NCBI GenBank assembly: GCA_029250685.1
Contig: JAQXEU010000028.1
Coordinates: 78,978-142,977, forward strand
Reading direction: 5' to 3'
DNA: 64,000 nucleotides
DNA from: Polaribacter sp.
Lineage (GTDB): Bacteria; Bacteroidota; Bacteroidia; Flavobacteriales; Flavobacteriaceae
Part shown: in pieces, positions 49,730 through 59,040 of the stretch
Layout: every line of letters starts with the position of its first letter
Numbering within the stretch: position 1 is the first letter of the stretch
Position numbers and translations under genes: made by a program
Notes under the pieces: generated by a model
What the model was told of the DNA's origin: nothing
Databases searched by the model: none
What the model saw: only the letters and a program-made list of their open reading frames with translations

Positions 49730-51592
49730 ATGAAAAATATTTTTTCAAATATTAAAGGTGATCTTTTTGGCGGAATTACAGCCGGAATTGTTGCTTTACC
49801 ATTAGCATTAGCATTCGGAGTTAGTTCAGGATTAGGACCAAGTGCAGGATTGTACGGAGCTATCTTTATAAGTTTCTTTGCCGCTCTTTTTGGCGGAACA
49901 AGTACACAAATCTCAGGTCCAACTGCACCAATGACAGCGGTAAGCATGGTCGTTATTGCTGGGATTATAGCATCAAATGATGGTGATGTTTCAAAAGCTT
50001 TACCAGTAATTTTAACCGTTTTCTTATTAGCAGGTTTAATGCAAATAGGTTTAGGTGCTTTAGGTCTTGGAAAATATATAAGATATATTCCATATCCAGT
50101 AGTTTCTGGTTTTATGACCGCAATTGGAGTTATTATTTTACTAACACAAATATTACCTTCTGTAGGTTATTATCCGAAAGAAGATGTTGAGTTTGTAAAT
50201 GAATTTAAACCACAAGCAGAAGAAATTATTTTAGAAAATATCTTAAAAGATGAAGCTGGTGAAGGAATTCTAGTTTTAGAAAACTTCAAAGAGACTATTT
50301 CTAGAGCCGGAAAAATTACGCAAGCAGATATTTTAAAAGAATCTCAAACATTAGCAGCGAAAGAAACTTCTGGTGCTTTAGGTGCTGTAATCGCAATTCC
50401 AAGGGCGCTACGAAACATTAACTGGTTAGAATTAATTCTTGCATTAGGAACTATTTTTATCATTTACGGATTTAAACGAATCACAAAATCCGTTCCAAGT
50501 ACACTAGTCGCATTATTAGTAATGTCAGGTATAGCTGTCGGTTTTGGATTAGATTATAGACCGATTGAAGAAATTCCTAGTGGACTTCCAGTTCCTAATT
50601 TAGAAATTTTTACCGAATTCAGTTTAGGTAGCGTTATGCCATATATTTTTACAGCTTTAACATTAGCTCTTTTAGGAGCTATTGATTCATTATTAACAAG
50701 TGTTGTTGCTGATAATATGACGAAAACGAAACACAAACCGAATAAAGAATTAGTTGGTCAAGGTATCGGAAATAGTATTGCAGCCGTATTTGGAGGGATT
50801 CCTGGTGCTGGAGCAACGATTAGAACTGTAGTAAATATTAGTTCTGGTGGAAAAACAAAACTATCAGGTATGGTTGCTGGTGTTATGCTGCTAATTATTT
50901 TATTAGGACTAAGCCCAGTAGCATCTAAAATTCCAGCTGCTGTTTTAGCAGGAATCTTAATAACTGTTGGTATTGGTGTTATGGATTATAAAGGATTAAG
51001 AGCGATACCTAGTTTACCACGTGATGCTAAAATTGGACCATTCAAAATCAGTTCAGAAGTAATTATTATGATGGTTGTTTTAGTACTATCTACTTTTTGG
51101 AATTTAGTTTATGCAGTAGGTATTGGTTTGGTAATTGCCTCGTTAATGTTTATGAAAAAAATAGGTGATTTAGCAGCTGAACGTTCTGATGTAAAATCTT
51201 TAAAGAAAGAAAAAAATTGGGCAGATGAATCTAATTTTCCTGAAGAATTAAAGGAGAAAGTTTTTATCAAACACTTAAAAGGACCTTTATTTTTTGGAAC
51301 TACAAGTGATTTTCATAGTTTGGCGCAACAAATTCCGTCAGATGCTTCAACTGTAATTATTAGACTTGGTAGAATGCAATATATGGATCAATCTGGTTTA
51401 TATGCAATGGAGGATGTTTTACAAGAACTTGGCAAAAAAGATATTCAAGTTTTATTTGTAAACTTATTACAACAACCAAAATATATGATGGAAAAAATTG
51501 ATATTATTCCTGATTTAATTCCAAAAGAACACATTTTTAAAACTTTTGACGAATGTACACTTTGGATAAAAAAAAATATTAAAACAACTTAA
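49730..51592 (+). CDS. SulP family anion transporter (candidate bicarbonate carrier)
   Basis: The 620-residue inner membrane protein has a SLC26/SulP membrane domain of about 14 helices. It shows the typical N-terminal GDLFGGITAGIVALPLALAFGVSSG, ISGPTAPMTAV and the GGIPGAGATIRTVVNISSGGKTKLSGM region. A C-terminal STAS domain covers about residues 500-610 (YMDQSGLYAMEDVLQEL). SulP proteins carry sulfate, bicarbonate, chloride or dicarboxylates. The adjacent beta-carbonic anhydrase makes a BicA-like bicarbonate role the best guess, as proposed for Polaribacter. Substrate inferred only. Confidence 0.92.
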   Translation: MKNIFSNIKGDLFGGITAGIVALPLALAFGVSSGLGPSAGLYGAIFISFFAALFGGTSTQISGPTAPMTAVSMVVIAGIIASNDGDVSKALPVILTVFLLAGLMQIGLGALGLGKYIRYIPYPVVSGFMTAIGVIILLTQILPSVGYYPKEDVEFVNEFKPQAEEIILENILKDEAGEGILVLENFKETISRAGKITQADILKESQTLAAKETSGALGAVIAIPRALRNINWLELILALGTIFIIYGFKRITKSVPSTLVALLVMSGIAVGFGLDYRPIEEIPSGLPVPNLEIFTEFSLGSVMPYIFTALTLALLGAIDSLLTSVVADNMTKTKHKPNKELVGQGIGNSIAAVFGGIPGAGATIRTVVNISSGGKTKLSGMVAGVMLLIILLGLSPVASKIPAAVLAGILITVGIGVMDYKGLRAIPSLPRDAKIGPFKISSEVIIMMVVLVLSTFWNLVYAVGIGLVIASLMFMKKIGDLAAERSDVKSLKKEKNWADESNFPEELKEKVFIKHLKGPLFFGTTSDFHSLAQQIPSDASTVIIRLGRMQYMDQSGLYAMEDVLQELGKKDIQVLFVNLLQQPKYMMEKIDIIPDLIPKEHIFKTFDECTLWIKKNIKTT

Positions 51593-51604
51593 AATTAAAA
51601 CAAA

Positions 51605-52240
51605 ATGGCAAATATAAATAACGCAATAGATAAAGCAACTCAAGATTCATTAACAGCAGATGCTGTATTACAAGATTTGTTAAAAGGAAACGAAAGATTT
51701 ACAGAAAACAATACAAATTCTGTAGATACAAATGCTTTAATTTCACAAACTACTTCTGGGCAATTCCCAAAAGCAGTAATCTTATCTTGTATTGATTCTC
51801 GTGTTCCAGTAGAAATGGTTTTTGATCAAACAATCGGAGACATTTTTGTAGCAAGAGTTGCAGGAAATTTTGAAAATACTGACATTTTAGGAAGTATGGA
51901 ATATTCTTGTAAAGTTGCTGGAAGTAAATTGGTTTTTGTACTAGGACACGAAAGTTGTGGTGCTGTAAAAGCTGCTTGTGACCATGTTGAACTAGGAAAC
52001 ATCACTGCTTTATTAAACAACATTCAGCCAGCAGTAAAAAAGTCTGAAGCAACAGTTTCTGGAGATCACAATTCTTCAAATGATGAGTTTGTGAACGAAA
52101 CAATTAAGAATAATGTTTTATTAACGATGGATAGAATTCGTGAGAAAAGTCCAATCTTAAATGAAATGGAACTAAACGGAGAAATTAAAATTGTTGGTGG
52201 TGTGTATCACTTATCTAACGGAGAAGTTTCTTTATACTAA
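51605..52240 (+). CDS. Beta-carbonic anhydrase
   Basis: The enzyme interconverts CO2 and bicarbonate using zinc. The 211-residue protein shows the zinc ligands C62, H115 and C118, with the catalytic dyad D64-R66 in SCIDSRVP, and GHESCGAVKA. There is no signal peptide, so it is cytoplasmic. It follows the SulP gene by 12 bases, so uptake and hydration of inorganic carbon are encoded as one unit. A bidirectional terminator follows. Confidence 0.95.
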   Translation: MANINNAIDKATQDSLTADAVLQDLLKGNERFTENNTNSVDTNALISQTTSGQFPKAVILSCIDSRVPVEMVFDQTIGDIFVARVAGNFENTDILGSMEYSCKVAGSKLVFVLGHESCGAVKAACDHVELGNITALLNNIQPAVKKSEATVSGDHNSSNDEFVNETIKNNVLLTMDRIREKSPILNEMELNGEIKIVGGVYHLSNGEVSLY

Positions 52241-52259
52241 ACACTGTTTCATATAAAAC

Positions 52260-52289
52260 AAAAAGGCTTGCAAATGCAAGCCTTTTTTT
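52260..52289. terminator. Bidirectional terminator between carbonic anhydrase and cvpA
   Basis: Stem AAAAAGGCTTGC / GCAAGCCTTTTT with a 4-base loop and T tract; it overlaps the stop codon of the minus-strand gene. Confidence 0.9.
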
Positions 52290-52818
52290 ATTCTACTTCT
52301 TTTATAATATCATCAATTATATCTTCATCAATGCCATCTTCTTTTATGATGGAAGGAAAAATTGTTGGTGCAATACTTTTTACAGGTTTATATAAAATCG
52401 ATTCCTCTAAGGTTTCTTTATCAATAAAAGAAATTGTTGAATTCATCCTGTCAAAAAAGATAAAAACAATACTTAATACCAATCCTATTTTTACTAAACC
52501 GAAAACGCCACCAAATGCTTTGTTTATCAACCCTAAAGCTGCTAAATCAGCTAATTTAGTCAAGAATTTTCCCAATAGACTAACAACAACAATTATCAAA
52601 ATAAAAGTAATTGCAAATGCTGCTAAAGAGATTTGTTTTTCTGACCATGAAACACTTTCTTTTAAGAAGTCACCAATGAAATAAGAGAAATGAATTGAAC
52701 CCCAAACTCCACCAATTAATGCAACTAAAGAAGCAACCTCAATGAAAAGTCCTTTCATGATTCCTCTTACAAATCCGAATAATAAAAAAACGGTTATTAC
52801 AATATCAAAAATATTCAT
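52288..52818 (-). CDS. CvpA family membrane protein
   Basis: The 176-residue protein has four predicted membrane helices (about residues 5-24, 30-47, 62-85 and 104-124) and the CvpA pattern FDIVITVFLLFGFVRGIMKG with LLGKFLTKLADLAALGLINK. CvpA homologues affect colicin V production, envelope stress and biofilm traits in proteobacteria; the molecular function is not settled. It is an isolated gene convergent with the carbonic anhydrase. Confidence 0.9.
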   Translation of the reverse strand: MNIFDIVITVFLLFGFVRGIMKGLFIEVASLVALIGGVWGSIHFSYFIGDFLKESVSWSEKQISLAAFAITFILIIVVVSLLGKFLTKLADLAALGLINKAFGGVFGLVKIGLVLSIVFIFFDRMNSTISFIDKETLEESILYKPVKSIAPTIFPSIIKEDGIDEDIIDDIIKEVE

Positions 52819-52882
52819 CTATCGTTATTTAGTTTATCTGCGCTAACTTACAAAAAAGAACCAAAATATTAGAGATAGTCCG

Positions 52883-52890
52883 TATCTTTG
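52883..52890 (+). promoter_or_regulatory. Candidate promoter for the gene at 52908
   Basis: TATCTTTG (exact TAnnTTTG) lies 17 bases before the ATG. Confidence 0.45.
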
Positions 52891-52907
52891 TTGCTTACTT
52901 ATAATTT

Positions 52908-53264
52908 ATGGCAGAAATTACTTCTTTAAAAGAAAAATGGGATTTATTGGTTGGTAATTTATCAACGCAATTTGCTGATGGAGACACCTTAAATATTGAT
53001 GCAATTATTTATTTAATTGGCGTTCAGGAATTAGGACAAGGACAACGTAAATTTAAAAAAGAAGAAAAAGTAAACTTAATGCACATTGCAATTTGCAAGT
53101 TATTAGAACCTTATGGTTATTACGAATTCGATTTTTTTGATAATGATGGATGGCCACATTACAAAACCATAAATGAGCTTCCAAATTTAAAGCCTGGAGA
53201 ACAATCTGTGTTGATGAAAGAAGCAATTGTTTCGTATTTTGAAGGATTAGATTTCTTTAAGTAA
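52908..53264 (+). CDS. Conserved-looking 118-residue protein, unknown function
   Basis: The soluble 118-residue acidic protein is predicted helical, with a hydrophobic central part (DAIIYLIGVQELGQGQRKFK) and an aromatic-rich middle (YGYYEFDFFDNDGWPHY). There is no signal peptide, membrane helix or known motif. I believe similar proteins occur in other Flavobacteriia, but cannot confirm. It has its own promoter-like box 17 bases upstream, and its last 8 bases overlap the convergent SDR gene. No function assigned. Confidence 0.75.
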   Translation: MAEITSLKEKWDLLVGNLSTQFADGDTLNIDAIIYLIGVQELGQGQRKFKKEEKVNLMHIAICKLLEPYGYYEFDFFDNDGWPHYKTINELPNLKPGEQSVLMKEAIVSYFEGLDFFK

Positions 53265-54051
53265 CACTCAATTTTCGAATCATTATTGATAGTAGTTTAG
53301 GGAAAAAACGTTTTGCATAAACCGCTAACTTTTCTTTTGCACCAGCAATATAAATCTCTTCTTTTTTAGCGTAAATGGCTTTTGCCATCAGTTTCCCAAA
53401 CCTTTTAGAATCAATTCCATTTTCTGTAGCGACATCCATTTTATTTTGTGCAGTTCCATTACCAGTTAAAGCATTTATTGAAACATTTGTATTTACAAAA
53501 CCTGGACAAACCAATGTTACTGAAATATTATTTTTATGATTTTCTGCACGTAAACTATCAAAAAAACCGTGTAAAGCGTGTTTTGAAGCAGCGTAACTAG
53601 AACGTAATGGGGTTCCTATTTCACCAACAATACTTGTTGTAACCACAAATTGTCCATTATTATTTTCAATAAAATGTGGCAACAAAGCTTTTGTTAACGC
53701 AACAGTTCCTAAATAATTTATATTCATTATTCGTTTATCAACATCTAATAAAGTTTCACTAGCCAATGAACGTTGACTAATTCCACCATTATTTACTAGA
53801 ACATCAATACGTCCAAACCAATTAATTGCTTCAGAAACTTTAACCTCAAAATTTGAATAATTTTCTAAATCCAATGGCAAAATTTTAATCCTTTCTGAGT
53901 TTTCACATTCTTGTTTTACAGCGTTTAATTTTTCTTCATTCCTGGATGATAAAATCAATTTTGCATCTAATTTTGAGAGTTGAATTGCCAATGCTTTCCC
54001 TATTCCTGATGACGCACCGGTTATCCAAACAACTTTATTTGTGAAATTCAT
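53257..54051 (-). CDS. Short-chain dehydrogenase/reductase
   Basis: The 264-residue protein is a classical SDR with the NAD(P)-binding TGASSGIG at about residues 12-19, the NNGG (NNAG-type) motif at about residues 86-89, the catalytic Ser in VVTTSIVGEIG and YAASKHA (YxxxK) at about residues 153-159. It has a C-terminal extension with basic residues (KEKLAVYAKRFFPKLLSIMIRK) that resembles membrane-associated members such as DHRS7-like ketoreductases. The substrate is unknown. Confidence 0.92.
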   Translation of the reverse strand: MNFTNKVVWITGASSGIGKALAIQLSKLDAKLILSSRNEEKLNAVKQECENSERIKILPLDLENYSNFEVKVSEAINWFGRIDVLVNNGGISQRSLASETLLDVDKRIMNINYLGTVALTKALLPHFIENNNGQFVVTTSIVGEIGTPLRSSYAASKHALHGFFDSLRAENHKNNISVTLVCPGFVNTNVSINALTGNGTAQNKMDVATENGIDSKRFGKLMAKAIYAKKEEIYIAGAKEKLAVYAKRFFPKLLSIMIRKLSVT

Positions 54052-54095
54052 GTTAATAATTTTAAAGCAATGTAATTATTTTAAGTTATAAATAG

Positions 54096-54103
54096 TAATT
54101 TTG
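54096..54103 (+). promoter_or_regulatory. Candidate promoter for the TlpA-like gene
   Basis: TAATTTTG (exact TAnnTTTG) lies 41 bases before the ATG at 54145. Confidence 0.4.
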
Positions 54104-54144
54104 GTACGCTTCTTGAAATTTATCAAGAAATTAAATCCTATTTA

Positions 54145-55476
54145 ATGAAAAAATTAATCTTACTACTAACACTTGTTTCATTTAGCTTACAAGCGCAATT
54201 TAAAGTAAATGGAGAAATGAAACCTTCAGGAAAATACAATTGGGTTATTTTATATAAAATTGAAGGCGCAAGACAGGTTTTTGTGAAAAGCGGAAAAATT
54301 GCCAATGGTAAATTTTCTTTTGATTTACCAGCAAACACAAAACCTGGAGCTTACAGAGTAAATTATAAAACAGAAGGAAGTGGTTTTGCTGATTTTTTAT
54401 TCAATAAAGAAAATGTCGATTTTACCTTTAATCCGGATAAAGCTGAAGAAACGATTCGTTTTTCAAAATCTACAGAAAACAAATTATATCAAGAATATAT
54501 TAAAACTGTTTCAAGTGAGCAATATAAAACCGATTCTTTACAAATTGCCTATTTAAAAAATCCACAATTAAAAACAGCGAGTTTATATAAAACGAAATTA
54601 GCCAAAATTGCAGGGTTACAAAAGCAGTATTTATTAAAATCTAATGGCAAGATGGTCTATCATTTTATAAAAGCAACCAATAGATATAACAACCCTGTTA
54701 TTGCAAAAGATCCTCAAGAGTATTTAAAAAACATCAATGATCACTTTTTTGACACGATAGATTTTGATAACAAAACATTATATAATTCTACTTTCTTAGT
54801 TGATAGAATTACAGATTATGTTTTTTACATGAATTATTCTGAAGACCCGAAAAAGCAAAGAGAATTATACGATAATGCTGTAAAAAGAGTATTGAATAAG
54901 GCGAAAAATCAAACATTTAAAAAAGATATTACTGAGTTTTTAATTACCCAATTTGTAAATGCTAATAATGTTGATTTTGCAGATTACTTATTAAATTCAT
55001 TTTATAAAAAACTTCCTACAAGTACTCAGAATACAGAGTTCACAGTTAATTATTTAGAAAGAACGGCAGTAACTGTTGGAAGAGTTGCTCCAGAAATTAC
55101 TTGGAATACTAACGGAAAAAACTTTAAACTTTCTACTATTAATGAAGCTAATAATTACGTATTGGTTTTTTGGAGTACAGGTTGCGGTCATTGTTTAAGA
55201 GAAATTCCGCAATTATATGCAGCTACAAAAGGAATTAAAAATTCAAAAATTATTGCATTCGGAATGGAAGACAATAATAAAGAATGGAATAAACATGTTC
55301 AAAAATACCCAAATTGGCATCACATTATTGGTCTTAAAAAGTGGGAAAACCCTATTACAAGAACCTACCAAATTTATTCAACACCAACTTATATTGTGTT
55401 GGATAAAAACAAAAAGATTATTGCAAAACCAGAAACCTTAGATGAACTTCAAAAGATTATTAAATACTTAGAATAA
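54145..55476 (+). CDS. TlpA-like thiol-disulfide oxidoreductase with long N-terminal domain
   Basis: The 443-residue exported protein has a signal peptide (LILLLTLVSFSLQAQ), a beta-rich N-terminal domain of DUF4369 type (FKVNGEMKPSGKYNWVILY), a helical middle, and a C-terminal thioredoxin fold (about residues 310-443). The redox pair is in FWSTGCGHCLREIP, C347 and C350, with CGHC as in protein disulfide isomerases. The cis-Pro region is IYSTPTYIVLD. It probably acts on periplasmic protein disulfides. It ends just before the convergent YraN-type gene. Confidence 0.9.
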   Translation: MKKLILLLTLVSFSLQAQFKVNGEMKPSGKYNWVILYKIEGARQVFVKSGKIANGKFSFDLPANTKPGAYRVNYKTEGSGFADFLFNKENVDFTFNPDKAEETIRFSKSTENKLYQEYIKTVSSEQYKTDSLQIAYLKNPQLKTASLYKTKLAKIAGLQKQYLLKSNGKMVYHFIKATNRYNNPVIAKDPQEYLKNINDHFFDTIDFDNKTLYNSTFLVDRITDYVFYMNYSEDPKKQRELYDNAVKRVLNKAKNQTFKKDITEFLITQFVNANNVDFADYLLNSFYKKLPTSTQNTEFTVNYLERTAVTVGRVAPEITWNTNGKNFKLSTINEANNYVLVFWSTGCGHCLREIPQLYAATKGIKNSKIIAFGMEDNNKEWNKHVQKYPNWHHIIGLKKWENPITRTYQIYSTPTYIVLDKNKKIIAKPETLDELQKIIKYLE

Positions 55477-55480
55477 AATA

Positions 55481-55840
55481 TTAAAAATGTAGAAAAGCGT
55501 CTTTTAAATGTTCTATTTGAAAGGCGTTTTTTTGCTTTAAGATAGCAATGATATCAAATCGAACTTCTAAGTCTAAATCGTTTTCAATTACAAAATTATC
55601 CATCGCAGAAACTAATAGTTTTATTTTCTTAGGATTGATAAAATCTTGTGGACTTCCAAAATCTACCGAAGACCGTGTTTTAACTTCTATGCAAATTAAT
55701 ACCTGCTCTTTCTGAGCAATTACATCAATCTCTGCTTTTAAAAACCGGTAATTTCTAGCAATAATTTTATAACTATTCTTTAATAAATAATCAACTGCTA
55801 ATTGTTCTCCTTTGTCACCAAGTTCATTATGTCTTGCCAT
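55481..55840 (-). CDS. YraN family (UPF0102) endonuclease-like protein
   Basis: The 119-residue protein has the YraN layout HNELGDKGEQLAVDYLLKNSY, then NYRFLKAEIDVIAQKEQVLICIEVKTR, where the Asp and the ExK pair match the PD-(D/E)XK nuclease fold. The family role is unproven, with links to Holliday junction or DNA processing suggested from the fold. It is 2 bases downstream of the LD-carboxypeptidase gene on the same strand. Confidence 0.93.
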   Translation of the reverse strand: MARHNELGDKGEQLAVDYLLKNSYKIIARNYRFLKAEIDVIAQKEQVLICIEVKTRSSVDFGSPQDFINPKKIKLLVSAMDNFVIENDLDLEVRFDIIAILKQKNAFQIEHLKDAFLHF

Positions 55841-55842
55841 TC

Positions 55843-56844
55843 TTATTTATCAAACACAACTGTAGAAATTCCTTTTTTGGTAACATTCATCTCAATATTT
55901 CGACCAAATATTAAAGATCTATTATCCGCTTCGTGCCCAGCTGGAAATTGATATAATATTGGAAAATCATACTCAGCAACAACATCGTAAATTAATTGTT
56001 CCATTGAGCTCCCCCATTTGGTAGAATTGGTTTTAATATTAGAAATATCCCCAACAATTATTCCGTTACATTTTTCAAAAAAACCTGCACGTTTTAAACT
56101 TCGCAGCATTCTGTCCATGCTATATTTATATTCGCCAACTTCTTCAATAAATAAAATCTTTCCGTCTCCGTTCATTTGACTTTCAGAGCCCAACATCGAT
56201 GCTAGCAGTGATAAATTTCCACCAATAATTTGCCCCTTTCCATTACCTTTTCTATTTTCCTTTACAGAAACCAAACTATAACTTAATTTTTCTCCAAAAA
56301 TTGACTTTTTAAACGACTTTAAAGTTTCCACTATTTTTTCAGAATCATCAGCTAAACTTGTTCCCATCATTGCATGAATGGTTTCATAACCCAAAACATT
56401 TAAATGAGAATGCAATGCTGTAATGTCAGAATAACCGATTACCCATTTTGGACTTTCTTTAAACTTTGTAAAATCTAAACGATCTAAAATTCTTACAGTT
56501 CCGTAACCGCCACGACCTGCCCAAATTGCTTTTATATTTGGGTTGTCCATTGCTTTCTGAAAATCTGAAGTTCTTTCTTTATCTGTTGCCGAAAAATGAC
56601 CTGAAGTATCAAACAAGTGTTTTCCGTAAACAACATGTAAACCCCAGCTTTCTGCCAACTGTTTAGCTTTGTCTATTACGTCTTTACGAGTTGTTAATTT
56701 CCCTGCAGGAGCAACAATGGCAATTGTATCCCCTTTTTCTAAATAGGGAGGCGTAATTAAATTTGTATTTTCTTGTGCTAATAATTGATTGTTTGTAAAA
56801 ACTACTGAGAATATTACAATCAATAAAAATTTTACTGTTTTCAT
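55843..56844 (-). CDS. LD-carboxypeptidase (peptidase S66)
   Basis: The 333-residue protein carries a probable signal peptide (FLLIVIFSVVFTNNQLLAQ), so it likely acts in the periplasm, unlike cytoplasmic LdcA of E. coli. S66 motifs are present: DTIAIVAPAG near the N-terminus, the nucleophile Ser in VIGYSDITALHSHL (about residue 145), the Glu in FIEEVGEYKYSMDRML and the His in FPAGHEADNRSLIFG. It trims the terminal D-Ala from tetrapeptides during cell wall recycling or modification. It is divergent from metG. Confidence 0.93.
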   Translation of the reverse strand: MKTVKFLLIVIFSVVFTNNQLLAQENTNLITPPYLEKGDTIAIVAPAGKLTTRKDVIDKAKQLAESWGLHVVYGKHLFDTSGHFSATDKERTSDFQKAMDNPNIKAIWAGRGGYGTVRILDRLDFTKFKESPKWVIGYSDITALHSHLNVLGYETIHAMMGTSLADDSEKIVETLKSFKKSIFGEKLSYSLVSVKENRKGNGKGQIIGGNLSLLASMLGSESQMNGDGKILFIEEVGEYKYSMDRMLRSLKRAGFFEKCNGIIVGDISNIKTNSTKWGSSMEQLIYDVVAEYDFPILYQFPAGHEADNRSLIFGRNIEMNVTKKGISTVVFDK

Positions 56845-56912
56845 AAAAAATGCTTTTTGTAAATGTATCTATTTTTGCCGTCTTAAAAAAATGAGTTTTC
56901 GTTGGTTTTGCG

Positions 56913-56920
56913 TACTTTTG
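56913..56920 (+). promoter_or_regulatory. Candidate promoter for metG
   Basis: TACTTTTG (exact TAnnTTTG) lies 52 bases before the metG ATG. A second such box, TATTTTTG at about 56869-56876, lies further upstream. Confidence 0.45.
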
Positions 56921-56972
56921 CAATTCAAAAATCAGTCCAAAACAGGTTTTTAAACCTATCAACAAGATAAAC

Positions 56973-59027
56973 ATGAATACTCCAAAAAGATATACAATTA
57001 CTGCGGCTTTACCATATACGAACGGACCTGTACATATCGGTCATTTAGCTGGCGTTTATGTTCCTGCAGATATTTATACACGTTATTTACGTTTAAAAGG
57101 AGAAGATGTGGTTTTTGTTTGTGGTTCTGATGAACACGGAGTTCCAATTACTATAAAAGCTAAAAAAGAAGGAATTACCCCACAACAAGTGGTTGATAAA
57201 TATCACGAAATTATTAAAACTTCTTTTGCTGATTTCGGAATTTCTTTTGATAATTACTCAAGAACTTCAGCAGAAATTCATCATAAAACAGCATCAGCTT
57301 TTTTTACAAAATTGCATAATGATGGTGAATTTATAGAGGAAGTAACTGAGCAATTATACGATGCTGAAGCAAATCAATATTTAGCGGATCGTTTTGTTGT
57401 TGGAACCTGTCCAAAGTGTGGAAATGAAGAAAGTTATGGTGATCAATGTGAAAGTTGTGGAACAAGTCATAATGCAACAGATTTAATCAATCCGAAATCA
57501 TCTATAACTGGAAATGTTCCGTCTTTAAAAGAAACAAAACACTGGTTTTTACCTTTAGATAAACACGAAGCATTCTTAAAAGAATGGATTTTAGAAAGGC
57601 ATAAAAACGATTGGAAACCGAATGTTTTAGGACAAGTAAAATCTTGGATTGACGACGGTTTAAGACCAAGAGCAGTAACACGTGATTTAGATTGGGGAAT
57701 TCCTGTTCCGATTGAAGGAGCTGACGGAAAAGTATTATATGTTTGGTTTGATGCCCCGATTGGATATATTTCTGCAACGAAAGAATGGGCTTCAGAAAAC
57801 AATAAAAACTGGGAAGATTATTGGAAAAAAGATGACACGAAATTGGTTCATTTTATAGGAAAGGACAATATCGTTTTTCACTGTATTATTTTTCCAGCAA
57901 TGTTAAAAGCACATGGAGAATATGTGATGCCAGAGAACGTACCTGCAAATGAGTTTTTAAATTTAGAAGGAAATAAATTATCAACTTCTAAAAATTGGGC
58001 AGTATGGTTACACGAGTATTTAGTAGATTTTCCTGAAAAGCAAGATGTTTTGCGTTACGCTTTAACAGCAACTGCTCCAGAAACAAAAGACAACGATTTT
58101 ACTTGGAAAGATTTTCAAGCAAGAAACAACAACGAATTGGTTGCCATTTTTGGTAATTTTATCAATCGTGTTGTAGTGTTGACCAATAAATATTATGATG
58201 GAATTGTTCCTGAAGCTTCAAATTTTACTGAAGTTGATAAAGACATTTTAGCGCAATTAAAAGAATTTCCAAATGTGATTTCTCGTTCAATTGAGCGTTA
58301 TCGTTTTAGAGAAGCTTCTCAAGAATTGATGAATTTAGCTCGTTTAGGGAACAAGTATTTAGCAGATGAAGAACCTTGGAAAGTGATCAAAGTTGATGAA
58401 GAACGTGTTAAAACAATTATGAATATTGCCTTACAAATTTCAGCAAGTTTAGCCGTTTTATCTGAACCCTTTTTACCATTTACTTCAATAAAATTGAAAG
58501 GAATTTTAAATATTGAAAATGATTTAAGTTGGAATGATGTTTCTGAAAAAGAAATTTTATTACCTGCAAATCATCAAATTAATAAAGCTGAATTGTTGTT
58601 TGCTAAAATTGAAGATCAAGAAATTCAAGCTCAATTAGACAAATTACAAGCAACAAAAACGGCGAACGAACAAGCGAATAAGGTTGTAGAGCCGCAAAAA
58701 GAAACCATAGAATTTGACGACTTTACAAAATTAGACATGCGTGTTGGAACAATTGTGGAAGCGATAAAGATGCCGAAAACCAAAAAATTACTGCAACTAA
58801 AAGTTGATGTTGGTATTGATGTAAGAACTATTGTTTCTGGAATTGCAGAAAGCTTTAAACCAGAAGATATTATTGGGCAACAAGTTACCGTTTTATGTAA
58901 TTTAGCACCAAGAAAATTACGAGGGGTAGAAAGTCAAGGAATGATTTTAATGACTGATACACCAGACGGAAAATTAGCTTTTGTTGAGCCAGCTGAAAAA
59001 ATCACAAACGGTGGACAAATTTCTTAA
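56973..59027 (+). CDS. metG: Methionyl-tRNA synthetase
   Basis: The 684-residue enzyme charges tRNA-Met. It has the HIGH motif as PVHIGHLAG (about residue 19-27), a zinc knuckle with CPKCG and CESCG (about residues 147-166), and the KMSKS-like loop as NKLSTSKNW (about residue 336). The C-terminal tRNA-binding domain (about residues 575-684, [16 protein letters not shown]) mediates dimerisation in relatives. The KLSTS form is usual in Bacteroidota. It is convergent with the aldehyde dehydrogenase gene 13 bases later. Confidence 0.97.
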   Translation: MNTPKRYTITAALPYTNGPVHIGHLAGVYVPADIYTRYLRLKGEDVVFVCGSDEHGVPITIKAKKEGITPQQVVDKYHEIIKTSFADFGISFDNYSRTSAEIHHKTASAFFTKLHNDGEFIEEVTEQLYDAEANQYLADRFVVGTCPKCGNEESYGDQCESCGTSHNATDLINPKSSITGNVPSLKETKHWFLPLDKHEAFLKEWILERHKNDWKPNVLGQVKSWIDDGLRPRAVTRDLDWGIPVPIEGADGKVLYVWFDAPIGYISATKEWASENNKNWEDYWKKDDTKLVHFIGKDNIVFHCIIFPAMLKAHGEYVMPENVPANEFLNLEGNKLSTSKNWAVWLHEYLVDFPEKQDVLRYALTATAPETKDNDFTWKDFQARNNNELVAIFGNFINRVVVLTNKYYDGIVPEASNFTEVDKDILAQLKEFPNVISRSIERYRFREASQELMNLARLGNKYLADEEPWKVIKVDEERVKTIMNIALQISASLAVLSEPFLPFTSIKLKGILNIENDLSWNDVSEKEILLPANHQINKAELLFAKIEDQEIQAQLDKLQATKTANEQANKVVEPQKETIEFDDFTKLDMRVGTIVEAIKMPKTKKLLQLKVDVGIDVRTIVSGIAESFKPEDIIGQQVTVLCNLAPRKLRGVESQGMILMTDTPDGKLAFVEPAEKITNGGQIS

Positions 59028-59040
59028 TTTATACGCTTCT

